Below are positions 15,355 to 22,606 of a stretch of 42,902 bases of DNA, piece by piece. Positions within the stretch are counted from its first letter, which is position 1, and each line of letters opens with the position of its first letter. The DNA lies in contig DIYM01000048.1 in NCBI GenBank assembly GCA_002429045.1, forward strand, positions 7,191 to 50,092, written 5' to 3'. The DNA is from Phycisphaerales bacterium UBA6054. GTDB taxonomy: Bacteria; Planctomycetota; Phycisphaerae; Phycisphaerales; UBA1924. Both the position numbers and the translations under genes were made by a program. Under the pieces are notes generated by a model. The model saw only the letters and a program-made list of their open reading frames with translations. It searched no databases and was not told where the DNA came from.

Positions 15355-16272
15355 TCAGGGGTCATAACGCCGCCACAGGGTCTGGGAGAAGTTCGATCCT
15401 CCCCGGCGGTCCCGCATCCAGTCGGCACCGATCGAAGCGACCAACCGCTCGTGGTCGCGCCGCTCGGCCGTCGTAGAGCTGTACTGCCCGCTGGGCACCG
15501 CAAGCCCAAGGGAGATCAGCGTGTAGCGGGAAGGATTGTTGCCCGCCCGACCGCGCGAGTCCACCGGCACGCCGATCGCCCGAACACCCCGCGCCGCGAG
15601 AAAGTTCAACGCGTCCTCGGCCTGCTCACGGGGCAGGGTGGCCAGCTCCAGGTAGTTCGTTCCAGGCACACGCGGATCGCCCGCCCGGAGCCCGTCGGCG
15701 AGCAGAACCCAGTTCGCGGGCAGCGGGGGCGATCTCGTTGGGGGGGTCTCCGCCGCCCGCTCGGTGCGGGCCCCGACGCCGGACCCTCCCGCGCTGCCCG
15801 CGGGCGCCTCACCCTGCTCGCCCGGGGGGGCCTCGGACTCGCCGACCGCCCGCGGCGGGACCACGATCGATTCGTCTCGGACCGAGGCGGCGAGCTGCTT
15901 GGTGGCCTCACGCTGCCCGAGTTGGTACCCGGCGGCCCATGCCCCGACAATCAGCACCAGGGCGATCGCGACGCCGAGATACAGCTTGGTCGACGAAATC
16001 CGCACCTCGCCTTGCGGCGCAGGCTCGTCCTCGAACGTGGCGGCGGACCGCTCGGCGCGGGTCACCCCGCCCGTTGACCACGGGATGCCAGAGTCCGTTT
16101 CTGGCGACGCCTTTCCGCCGGACCGGGGTGGCATCCCCGGATCGGTCGCCTCAGAACGCGCCCCACCGGCAGGCTCGGATCCGGGGTTGCGCGCGCCCGG
16201 CTCAACGTTGATCGGAGACTCGCCGCGCTCGCGGAGCAGCTCGAACAAGGGTGGGCCGGCGCGTTTGGACAT
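15355..16272 (-). CDS. single-pass membrane protein with SPOR-like C-terminus
   Basis: Predicted 305-residue protein. The N-terminus has a conserved-looking PPLFELLRERG motif followed by about 75 disordered Pro/Gly/Ser-rich residues, one transmembrane helix at about 97-117 (YLGVAIALVLIVGAWAAGYQ), a second disordered linker, and a C-terminal domain of about 110 residues (NWVLLADGL ... YLELATLPREQAEDALNFLA ... WMRDRRGG). The alternation of strand, helix and the phrase on residue numbering resembles SPOR peptidoglycan-binding domains, but the match is loose. The start has no Shine-Dalgarno site and TACCAT lies five bases upstream. It is divergent from the nuoI-like gene. Confidence 0.65.
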   Translation of the reverse strand: MSKRAGPPLFELLRERGESPINVEPGARNPGSEPAGGARSEATDPGMPPRSGGKASPETDSGIPWSTGGVTRAERSAATFEDEPAPQGEVRISSTKLYLGVAIALVLIVGAWAAGYQLGQREATKQLAASVRDESIVVPPRAVGESEAPPGEQGEAPAGSAGGSGVGARTERAAETPPTRSPPLPANWVLLADGLRAGDPRVPGTNYLELATLPREQAEDALNFLAARGVRAIGVPVDSRGRAGNNPSRYTLISLGLAVPSGQYSSTTAERRDHERLVASIGADWMRDRRGGSNFSQTLWRRYDP

Positions 16273-16277
16273 GCCCG

Positions 16278-16283
16278 ATGGTA
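16278..16283 (-). promoter_or_regulatory. TANNNT box, possible leaderless promoter
   Basis: On the minus strand TACCAT ends five bases before the ATG at 16272. There is no ribosome-binding sequence in the gap, so the hexamer would place transcription start at or next to the start codon. Confidence 0.35.
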
Positions 16284-16320
16284 TCCGCTTTCGGGACCGG
16301 GAGAACCCCCCCAGATGCGC

Positions 16321-16326
16321 TATACT
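16321..16326 (+). promoter_or_regulatory. TATACT -10 box, possible leaderless promoter
   Basis: TATACT lies seven bases before the ATG at 16334, the best -10 match in this set. With a usual six- to eight-base gap, transcription would begin at the start codon itself. No convincing -35 hexamer is visible. Confidence 0.45.
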
Positions 16327-16333
16327 GGTGCCT

Positions 16334-16879
16334 ATGCCGATCCGTGACGACGAAGTCCTGAAGGTTGCCCCGCCCGCGATGACGGCCTCCGAGGCGGTCT
16401 ATCTGCCCGAGATCATCAAAGGTTTCGGCACGACGCTCCGTCACATGTTCACCAGCTGGGGACAGGGCAAAACCAGCCGCACCCTCCAGTACCCCGAGCA
16501 GCGCCGGGAAGATATCCCAGTGGAAGAAGGCGGGCTGGAAGCATCCAACTTCAGAGGTTTCCACCGCCTCAACAAGGACGAAGAAGGGCGCGTCAAGTGC
16601 GTCGCCTGCATGATGTGTCCGACGATCTGCCCGGCCAACTGCATCCACATCGAAGCGGCCGAGTCCCCCTGGGACGACCGCGAGAAGTATCCCGCCAAGT
16701 TCGAGATCGACGAACTCCGCTGCATCTTCTGCGGCATGTGCGAAGAGGCCTGCCCCGTCGACGCGATCGAGCTGACCCCCGTCTACGACATCGTCGGTCA
16801 GAGCCGCCAGGAGATGGTGTTCGACAAGAACAAGCTCCTGCATATCTACGACATCACGATCGATCAGAAGCCCATGTGA
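16334..16879 (+). CDS. nuoI: NuoI-like 2[4Fe-4S] ferredoxin (complex I subunit I)
   Basis: Predicted 181-residue protein with two 4Fe-4S motifs: Cys89, 92, 95 and 99 in CVACMMCPTICP and Cys130, 133, 136 and 140 in CIFCGMCEEACPVDAIE. The N-terminal stretch YLPEIIKGFGTTLRHMF and the block QYPEQRRED ... GFHRLNKDEEGRVKCVAC are typical of NADH-quinone oxidoreductase subunit I, which passes electrons to cluster N2. Length fits. It is isolated from other nuo genes here, so it may supplement a complex encoded elsewhere. A -10-like TATACT sits seven bases before the ATG and a strong terminator follows at 17049. Confidence 0.9.
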   Translation: MPIRDDEVLKVAPPAMTASEAVYLPEIIKGFGTTLRHMFTSWGQGKTSRTLQYPEQRREDIPVEEGGLEASNFRGFHRLNKDEEGRVKCVACMMCPTICPANCIHIEAAESPWDDREKYPAKFEIDELRCIFCGMCEEACPVDAIELTPVYDIVGQSRQEMVFDKNKLLHIYDITIDQKPM

Positions 16880-17048
16880 CCCCCGAACCGGTGTACGCCC
16901 GGCGGCACCGGGCCACGCGCGACGCAACCCCGATAATTTCCAGAATCGCTCGCCCCAGACCGGAATCTGTGGTCTTATCTCGGAGCGAAGGAGTCGCAGA
17001 GATCACTCCGTTCCTGACCACCACGGGGTGCCGTGGACCGACGAACGA

Positions 17049-17083
17049 ACCGCACGGACCCCACCGGTCCGTGCGGTTTTTTT
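17049..17083 (+). terminator. strong intrinsic terminator
   Basis: A perfect 12-bp stem (ACCGCACGGACC and its complement) with a five-base loop is followed by seven Ts. It works on the plus strand and lies 170 bases beyond the nuoI-like stop. The 169 bases between hold no gene I can support; the distance leaves room for a short non-coding transcript. Confidence 0.93.
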
Positions 17084-17100
17084 CCTGACCGGAGGCGCGC

Positions 17101-17985
17101 TCAGCGGCCCACGAGGGTGCCCAGCGACCGCGCGAACGCCTCGGCGGCAGCCCGCACGTCGCCCTGCCAAGACGTCCCGCGCGCCGCGTCCGGGTACAGC
17201 ACGGACCGCGAAGCGTTCACCACCACGCCGAGGGTCGCGATCGACGTCGCCCCAGGGCGTGCGAGCGGGCGGACCTGCTCGGCCGTCCCGCCCTGGGCCC
17301 CGACGCCCGGAACCAGCAACAACTGCTCGGGCATACGCCCGCGGAGATTCTCACCGTCCTCGGCGGACTTGGTCGCGCCCACCACCGCCCCGAGGTCGCT
17401 GAGACCCCGCACGCCCAGACGATCCGAGCCCATCTCGGACAGCATCGAGGCGGTGTGCTGGGCCAGCGTGCCCCCCCCCGCATCGAGCGACTGCAGCCGA
17501 TCCGAATCGGGATTGCTCGTCCGGCACAGCGCGAACACACCGAGACCCGCGTCGAGGAACGGCTCGATCGACGACGGGCCCATGTACGGGCTGACCGTGA
17601 TCCAATCGGCGCCCATCGACTTCGCGCCGGCGGCGTAGTGCTCGGCGGAACTCCCGATATCGCCCCGCTTGGCGTCGAGGACAACCACAAAGCCCAGCTC
17701 CTTCGCGTGCGCCACGGTCCGTTCGAGCGCCGCGTACCCCGCGGAGCCGAACCGCTCGAAGCAGGCCGACTGCGGCTTGACAACCCCCACCACCCCGGCG
17801 ATCGACTCGAGCACACCGACACAGAAACGCCCGATGGCGTCGGCTTCGCCCGCGGCGGCCCGGCGCACGGGCTCGGGGATGCGAGCGAGCACGGGGTCGA
17901 GCCCCACGCATCCGGGCGTGCCCGCCGAATCGAGCGCCCGGCAGAGTTCGTCGGAACGTGACGCGGTCGCGGGGTTCTGGGTCAA
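17101..17985 (-). CDS. pyrF: orotidine 5'-phosphate decarboxylase, type 2
   Basis: Predicted 294-residue enzyme for the last step of UMP synthesis, decarboxylating OMP. The N-terminal CVGLDPVLARIPE, KPQSACFERFGSAGYAAL, and the catalytic block VVLDAKRGDIGSSAEHY (Lys/Asp network) identify the longer type 2 family; TVSPYMGPSSIEPF and the C-terminal LVPGVGAQGGTAEQV phosphate loop follow. Length is right for type 2. There is no suitable ATG: TTG at 17985 gives MTQNPATASRSDE-like N-terminus and is the best choice. The gene is divergent from the DUF971 gene, with only 24 bases between the two start codons. Confidence 0.93.
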   Translation of the reverse strand: MTQNPATASRSDELCRALDSAGTPGCVGLDPVLARIPEPVRRAAAGEADAIGRFCVGVLESIAGVVGVVKPQSACFERFGSAGYAALERTVAHAKELGFVVVLDAKRGDIGSSAEHYAAGAKSMGADWITVSPYMGPSSIEPFLDAGLGVFALCRTSNPDSDRLQSLDAGGGTLAQHTASMLSEMGSDRLGVRGLSDLGAVVGATKSAEDGENLRGRMPEQLLLVPGVGAQGGTAEQVRPLARPGATSIATLGVVVNASRSVLYPDAARGTSWQGDVRAAAEAFARSLGTLVGR

Positions 17986-17997
17986 AGCGCGGTTCCC

Positions 17998-18003
17998 TAG
18001 AAT
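17998..18003 (+). promoter_or_regulatory. TAGAAT box, possible leaderless promoter
   Basis: TAGAAT ends six bases before the ATG at 18010, with no Shine-Dalgarno sequence. It lies in the 24-base gap shared with the divergent pyrF start. Confidence 0.4.
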
Positions 18004-18009
18004 GCCTCG

Positions 18010-18402
18010 ATGCAAGACGTGACGCCTATCGAGCTGGATCTGAAAAAGGACGAGGGGCTGACCATCGTGTGGTCCGACGGCGTGCGATCCTACTACCCCA
18101 TCGCCCACCTCCGCCGGCTCTCTCCGTCCGCCGACGCCCGGGAACTCCGCAAACAGATCAAAGCCAACCCCCTCACCGTGCTCCCCGCGGGGTCCGGGTC
18201 GTCGGGCCCGCTGGTCGCGACCGACGCCGAACTGGTCGGCAACTACGCGATCAAGATCGCGTTTTCCGACGGGCACAACACCGGGATCTACTCCTGGACC
18301 TATCTCCGCGAGATCGACCCGTCCAGCAACCCCGACGGGGCCACCCGCTCCGACAACGCCCCGCCCCACAACGACCCGCTGGGGCTCGGATCCAAGCGGT
18401 GA
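18010..18402 (+). CDS. DUF971 domain protein
   Basis: Predicted 130-residue protein with the DUF971 / GBBH-like N-terminal domain: PIELDLKKDEGLTIVWSDGV, YPIAHLRRLSPSADAREL, ELVGNYAIKIAFSDGHNTGI and YSWTYLREI are all diagnostic. The fold occurs in proteins tied to iron-sulfur cluster carriers and at the N-terminus of gamma-butyrobetaine hydroxylase; its role alone is not settled. The last 25 residues are disordered. Its stop overlaps the recG GTG start (GTGA), so the two are coupled. It may be transcribed without a leader (TAGAAT six bases upstream). Confidence 0.88.
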   Translation: MQDVTPIELDLKKDEGLTIVWSDGVRSYYPIAHLRRLSPSADARELRKQIKANPLTVLPAGSGSSGPLVATDAELVGNYAIKIAFSDGHNTGIYSWTYLREIDPSSNPDGATRSDNAPPHNDPLGLGSKR

Positions 18403-20543
18403 ACGCCGGACCGGACACCCCGATATCGCTGACCACGCCGATCGGCGCGATCCCCGGGGTGAAGAAGGACCACGCCGAGAAGCTGGCGCGGCTCGGGGTG
18501 CCCAACGTCGGGCACCTGCTCGCCCACCTGCCGCACCGGCACGAATGGGTGCGGGCGGAGGCGGGGATCGCCGATCTCGCCGCCGATTCGATCGCGTCGG
18601 TCAGGGGCGAGGTCACCGCGACCCGCATGACGGGGTACGGTCGCAAAGCCAGGTTCCAAGCGGTGCTGATGGACGACACCGGGCGCCTGGATCTGGTGTT
18701 CTTCAACCAGCCCTATCTGCGCGACAAGATCAAGCCGGGCATGCGGCTCCGGGTGCAGGGCAAAGCCGCCCGCTACGGGCCAGGTCTGCAGATGACCAAC
18801 CCGAAGTTCGAGACCCTCGAGATCGACGCGCCCGAGCCCGGCGCGACCGAGGACGACCAGCTCCGCCCTGTGTATCCCGTCACCGAGGGCATCACCAGCG
18901 ATCAGGCCGAGGCGATCGTCGCCAAGGTCCTGGGCACGGCGCTCGGGCACATCGAAGACCACCTGCCCGAGGAGCTCCGCAAGAACAGGACCATGCCCGC
19001 GCTCCGTGACGCGTACCGGATGATGCACGCGCCCGACTCCGAGGACGAGGTCGACGCGGCCCGGAGACGGCTCGCGTACGACGAACTCTTGCTCTTCCAG
19101 CTGGGCGTGCACATGAAACGCGCCCACCTCCGCCAGACCATGAAAGCCCCGCCCCTGGAGCGGACCGACGCGGTCGAGAAGTCGATCCGTGAACGGATCC
19201 CGTTCGAGCTGACCGACGCCCAGCGGCGCGTGGTCCGCGAGATCGCCGCCGACCTCGCCCTCGATGTCCCGATGAACCGGCTGGTGCAGGGCGATGTCGG
19301 CAGCGGGAAGACCGTCGTCGCACTCGACGCCATGCTGCGGGCGATCGGGCACGGGCACCAGGCGTCGCTCATGGCCCCGACCGAGATCCTGGCCGAGCAG
19401 CACTACCTCTCGATGTCGGACATGCTCGCCGGATCGAACGTCCGGATCGCGTTGCTGACGGGGGCCATGCCCGCCGGCGAGAAAGCGTCGACGCTCGCGG
19501 GGATCGCGGACGGCACGATCGACCTCGTCGTCGGCACCCACGCACTGATCAGCGACCGTGTGGCGTTCAGGTCCCTGGCGGTGGTCGTGATCGATGAGCA
19601 GCACCGCTTCGGCGTCGAGCAGCGGGCCAAGCTGCGGGTGAAGGGGTCCGTCGGGGACGCGGGCGCGGGCGAGTTCGACACGCCGCACGTGCTGGTCATG
19701 ACCGCCACCCCCATCCCGCGCACGATCGGGCTGACGCTGTTCGGCGATCTGGACATCTCAACGATCGACGCCCTCCCGCCGGGACGCCTGCCTGTGAAAA
19801 CACGGACGGTGACCTCCGACCGACGCGACGAGGTCTACGCCTGGGTGCGCTCGAAACTCGAGAAGGGCGAGCAAGCGTACATCGTGGTCCCCGCGATCGA
19901 TTCGGGGGCCTCGTCGGGCGCCGCGCAGCCCGACACCCTCCGCGACCTGCGGACCGTGCATAAGGAACTCGAGGACGCGGAGCTCGGCGGGCTGCGGATC
20001 GCCGCGCTGCACGGCAGGCTCAAACGCGACACCAGGGAACACGTGATGGCCCGCTTCCGCGCCGGGAAGATCGACGCGCTCGTCGCGACCACCGTGATCG
20101 AGGTCGGGGTCGATGTGCCGAACGCGACCGTGATCGTGATCGAACACGCGGACCGGTTCGGGCTGGCCCAACTGCACCAGCTGCGCGGGCGGGTCGGCCG
20201 CGGGGGCAAACCCGGGGCGTGCGTGCTGATCGCGGATCCGAAGACGCCCGACGGGAGCGAGCGGATCAAGGTGATGTGCGAGACCACCGACGGTTTCAGC
20301 CTCGCCGAGCGCGACTTCGAGATCCGGGGCCCGGGCGACGTGTTCGGGACGCGCCAGTCCGGGGTGCCGCCCTTCAAGGTCGCCGATCCGATCCGGGACT
20401 CGAAGCTGCTCGAACTGGCGCGGCGTGACGCCGCCGCCTGGATCGGCCTGTCCCCGAACCTCGCCGGACCGGGCGACGCGCTCGCCAGACGCCGGCTCCT
20501 CCGCCTCCACGGGCCCTGGCTCGGGCTGGGGGACGTCGGGTAG
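18399..20543 (+). CDS. recG: ATP-dependent DNA helicase RecG
   Basis: Predicted 714-residue helicase that remodels stalled replication forks and Holliday junctions. The N-terminal wedge (OB) domain spans about residues 1-175 (IPGVKKDHAEKLARLGV ... ARYGPGLQMTNPKFE). Helicase motifs follow: Walker A GDVGSGKTVVALDAM at about 298-312, the DEQH box DEQHRFGVEQR near 399, MTATPIPRTIGLT, TTVIEVGVDVPNATVIVIE and the QLRGRVGRG motif VI, with the RecG-type tail DFEIRGPGDVFGTRQSG. Start GTG at 18399 overlaps the DUF971 stop. Length is normal for the family. Confidence 0.97.
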   Translation: MNAGPDTPISLTTPIGAIPGVKKDHAEKLARLGVPNVGHLLAHLPHRHEWVRAEAGIADLAADSIASVRGEVTATRMTGYGRKARFQAVLMDDTGRLDLVFFNQPYLRDKIKPGMRLRVQGKAARYGPGLQMTNPKFETLEIDAPEPGATEDDQLRPVYPVTEGITSDQAEAIVAKVLGTALGHIEDHLPEELRKNRTMPALRDAYRMMHAPDSEDEVDAARRRLAYDELLLFQLGVHMKRAHLRQTMKAPPLERTDAVEKSIRERIPFELTDAQRRVVREIAADLALDVPMNRLVQGDVGSGKTVVALDAMLRAIGHGHQASLMAPTEILAEQHYLSMSDMLAGSNVRIALLTGAMPAGEKASTLAGIADGTIDLVVGTHALISDRVAFRSLAVVVIDEQHRFGVEQRAKLRVKGSVGDAGAGEFDTPHVLVMTATPIPRTIGLTLFGDLDISTIDALPPGRLPVKTRTVTSDRRDEVYAWVRSKLEKGEQAYIVVPAIDSGASSGAAQPDTLRDLRTVHKELEDAELGGLRIAALHGRLKRDTREHVMARFRAGKIDALVATTVIEVGVDVPNATVIVIEHADRFGLAQLHQLRGRVGRGGKPGACVLIADPKTPDGSERIKVMCETTDGFSLAERDFEIRGPGDVFGTRQSGVPPFKVADPIRDSKLLELARRDAAAWIGLSPNLAGPGDALARRRLLRLHGPWLGLGDVG

Positions 20544-20612
20544 CCCGCCCGACGATCGGATAGCCTTGGGCCCCACGGACGAGCGGCCCGATGACAGCAA
20601 CGGAGCGAGCCA

Positions 20613-21554
20613 GTGACACCCAACGCAGACCACGCATCCCACCCACGCGCCCCGCTCGCGTTGGTCACCTGCGCCGGGCGGAGCGGGAGCAAGTGGGTGA
20701 TGCGTCTGCTCGACCTCAGCCCGGTCACGCTGTGCCGGAACGAGCCGCACAGGATCGACCCCGGGCTCGCCGACCCCGAATGCGAAGACTGGATGGACCG
20801 GGCGATGCGGGCGGGCGCACAGATCGGCGTGCACGATCTCAAGCCCGAAGGGATCAAGGACATCGGGCGACCCTGGACCAACGCCCTCCGCCTGGACCGG
20901 GCGCTCCGCTCGGGGACCGGGCGTCGGCTCTGGGGCCGACACGGGGTGATCCCCTACCCGAACCTGCTGTACAGGGCCCGCGCGATCAGAGACACGACCC
21001 GCGTCCTGAAGATCATCAACGCCCGCCACCTGGTCTGCAGGCTCCTCGCCGAGCACCCGGAGATCCCCGTCATCCACGTCGTCCGCCATCCGGGCGGGAT
21101 GCTCAAGTCCTGGACGACCCGTTTCGCGCCGCGGTTCGGCGACGACGAGATCCTCGAAACACAACGCGCGATCGTCCGGAAGATCCACGCCCTCGACCCC
21201 CCCTTCGAGTCCGTCTCCGGTCCCGCCGACGCGATGTCGCTCGAGCAGGCCAAGCTCTGGAGTTGGATGCACGCCCAAGAACATCTCCTGCGTGCGGGCG
21301 CCAACTCGGATCGCTACCGGACGGTCGTCTTCGAGCGGCTGGCGAACAACCCCATCGCGGAGGTCCGCCCGATCTATCACGCGGTGGGTCTGCCCATGAC
21401 GCCCGCGATCGAACGCGGCGTGGAGCGTCTCACGCGGGATTCCGATCGGATCGCCTCGGCGTGGCGTGACACACTGACGACCCCGCAGGTCGAAGCGGTC
21501 GATCGCGTGCTCGGGGCGTCGAACGCGTTGCAAGGCTTGTGGCCGAACGGGTGA
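20613..21554 (+). CDS. sulfotransferase family protein
   Basis: Predicted 313-residue protein. LVTCAGRSGSKWVMRLLDLS near residues 17-36 is the 5'-phosphosulfate loop and HVVRHPGGMLKSWTTRF near residues 155-171 is the 3'-phosphate segment, the two PAPS-binding elements. The C-terminal region holds a YRTVVFERLANNP block typical of the family. It would transfer sulfate to a small molecule or polysaccharide; the acceptor is unknown. It differs clearly from the sulfotransferase-like protein at 10354. Start is GTG at 20613, preceded by GGAG. It lies 69 bases behind recG and may be read through from it. Confidence 0.85.
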   Translation: MTPNADHASHPRAPLALVTCAGRSGSKWVMRLLDLSPVTLCRNEPHRIDPGLADPECEDWMDRAMRAGAQIGVHDLKPEGIKDIGRPWTNALRLDRALRSGTGRRLWGRHGVIPYPNLLYRARAIRDTTRVLKIINARHLVCRLLAEHPEIPVIHVVRHPGGMLKSWTTRFAPRFGDDEILETQRAIVRKIHALDPPFESVSGPADAMSLEQAKLWSWMHAQEHLLRAGANSDRYRTVVFERLANNPIAEVRPIYHAVGLPMTPAIERGVERLTRDSDRIASAWRDTLTTPQVEAVDRVLGASNALQGLWPNG

Positions 21555-21811
21555 TCGCACACCGCTCCCCTGGATCCCCCGGCGCGAACCGCCCGTGCGG
21601 ACACCCCATACTGTGCCGACCCCGCCATAACCAGGCATCAAACATACAAAAATGTGCCGTTACGGTCTTCCTGCCACGCCGCTCGAAACTTTTTTTCCGC
21701 ACGCTGCTGGGGCACAAATACCCAATCAGGGGATTCCTGCATGCCCATTGCACCCATATGTGTGTTTCCAGCGTGCTGTAATCCTGTCTGGACCCGTTTG
21801 TTATCGCTGTG
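21555..21811. other. AT-rich intergenic region
   Basis: Most of the 310-base gap between the sulfotransferase and the CI-like regulator. From about 21630 it is visibly richer in A and T than its surroundings, with runs such as ACATACAAAAATG and CTTTTTTTCC. I find no gene, RNA or clear terminator in it. The elements next to the regulator start are listed separately. Confidence 0.5.
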
Positions 21812-21832
21812 TTTGGACAAAGATCGTCCGAA
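21812..21832. promoter_or_regulatory. inverted repeat, candidate operator of the CI-like regulator
   Basis: Arms TTTGGAC and GTCCGAA (six of seven pairs) are separated by seven bases. The element is eight bases before a -10-like TATATT at 21840-21845 and 33 bases before the regulator start, a position suited to autoregulation. Confidence 0.5.
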
Positions 21833-21839
21833 GATAGGG

Positions 21840-21845
21840 TATATT
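21840..21845 (+). promoter_or_regulatory. TATATT -10 element
   Basis: TATATT lies 19 bases before the ATG at 21865, leaving room for a short leader with GGAG. No -35 hexamer at a normal 16-18 base spacing is obvious. Confidence 0.5.
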
Positions 21846-21864
21846 TCAGCCTGGAGACACAGAC

Positions 21865-22449
21865 ATGAGTGACCTTCACGACCGTTTGGCCTCGGCGATC
21901 GGGAAAACAACCTATCGGCGGCTCGGGGAACTGACGGAAACCCACCCGGAGACCGTTCGCAGATACATGCAGGGGCAGTCACCCAGCGCGACGTTTCTGG
22001 CACATGTTTGCGCTTCGTTCGGAATCTGTGGCGAGTGGCTCCTGACCGGGAAGGGGCCGATGCGGATCGAAGAGGTCCGCTCCCATGCACTCAAGCAGGC
22101 CGACGCTTCGGAACTGCTCGGCGCGATCGCGAACACCCTGAATGATCTGGACGAGCGGATGGGGCGGCTCGAGCGATATGTGCAGGGGCTGGAGACGCGG
22201 CTGCGTGCCACCAGCCGTACGATGGGGACCGATGACCGATCCAGTCCCCAACCCGCCCAGGGCCCAACGAGAGAGATCGACCGATCCAACCGGGACGGCC
22301 GGCTCCCCGGGGGCGGAGACGACCCCGGGCCAGCCGATCCGGAACGATCCGTGCTGGAGCCTGGGAACGCGATCGGGCGGATCCGGGACGCTGTTGCCAA
22401 ACGAGCATCTGAGCATGCTGATCGAGTTGCTCAAGCCGAGCGGGCCTGA
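21865..22449 (+). CDS. CI repressor-like helix-turn-helix protein
   Basis: Predicted 194-residue regulator. Residues 1-68 form a helix-turn-helix domain: the helices run through TTYRRLGELTETHPETVRRY, and CGEWLLTGKGPM closes it as in phage CI-type HTH domains (PF07022). Residues about 78-116 are a coiled coil (LNDLDERMGRLERYVQGLET) that could dimerise. After residue 120 the sequence is Pro/Gly/Asp-rich and, near the end, its codons lose the usual G/C third base, so the true protein may end or shift frame earlier. The start has GGAG upstream and an inverted repeat in its promoter. No other phage gene is nearby. Confidence 0.75.
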   Translation: MSDLHDRLASAIGKTTYRRLGELTETHPETVRRYMQGQSPSATFLAHVCASFGICGEWLLTGKGPMRIEEVRSHALKQADASELLGAIANTLNDLDERMGRLERYVQGLETRLRATSRTMGTDDRSSPQPAQGPTREIDRSNRDGRLPGGGDDPGPADPERSVLEPGNAIGRIRDAVAKRASEHADRVAQAERA

Positions 22450-22561
22450 ACTGGCCCGACGCTGGCTGGCGGCGCTGATGCTGGTGCCCGAGGACGTCCG
22501 CGGGCAGGTGGTCGACGCGGTGGAAGCACAGATCGTCGCCGACTACGTCGAGGATGATTGA
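22232..22561 (+). CDS. hypothetical protein overlapping the CI-like gene
   Basis: Predicted 109-residue product in the +1 frame relative to the CI-like gene, overlapping it by 218 bases. Its first 60 residues are low-complexity, but the last 48 (HLSMLIELLKPSGPELARRW, LVPEDVRGQVVDAVEAQIVA) form plausible amphipathic helices, and codon third positions there are strongly G/C, as in the other genes. That makes this the likely coding frame after about 22380. Either it is a separate gene starting at ATG 22232 (GGGGA just before), or it is the real C-terminus of the regulator reached by a frameshift. Family not recognised. Confidence 0.5.
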   Translation: MTDPVPNPPRAQRERSTDPTGTAGSPGAETTPGQPIRNDPCWSLGTRSGGSGTLLPNEHLSMLIELLKPSGPELARRWLAALMLVPEDVRGQVVDAVEAQIVADYVEDD

Positions 22562-22595
22562 TCCGCCCGAGGTCGGCGCGAGATCGGGCCCCCAC

Positions 22596-22601
22596 TACGA
22601 T
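22596..22601 (+). promoter_or_regulatory. TACGAT box, possible leaderless promoter
   Basis: TACGAT ends five bases before the polX ATG at 22607 and no ribosome-binding site is present in the gap. Confidence 0.35.
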
Positions 22602-22606
22602 GGGCT

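Noticed and set aside
15764..16333. An N-terminal extension of the nuoI-like protein
   Set aside because: The open frame continues upstream, but it overlaps the divergent SPOR-like gene and has no conserved sequence; the ATG at 16334 fits the family length.
16880..17048. tRNA or other structured RNA gene before the terminator
   Set aside because: No T-loop or acceptor-stem pattern could be found, so only a vague non-coding possibility remains and no RNA gene is called.
21865..22561. Prophage remnant around the CI-like regulator
   Set aside because: No integrase, structural or lysis gene and no attachment-site repeats are visible; the flanking genes are housekeeping.
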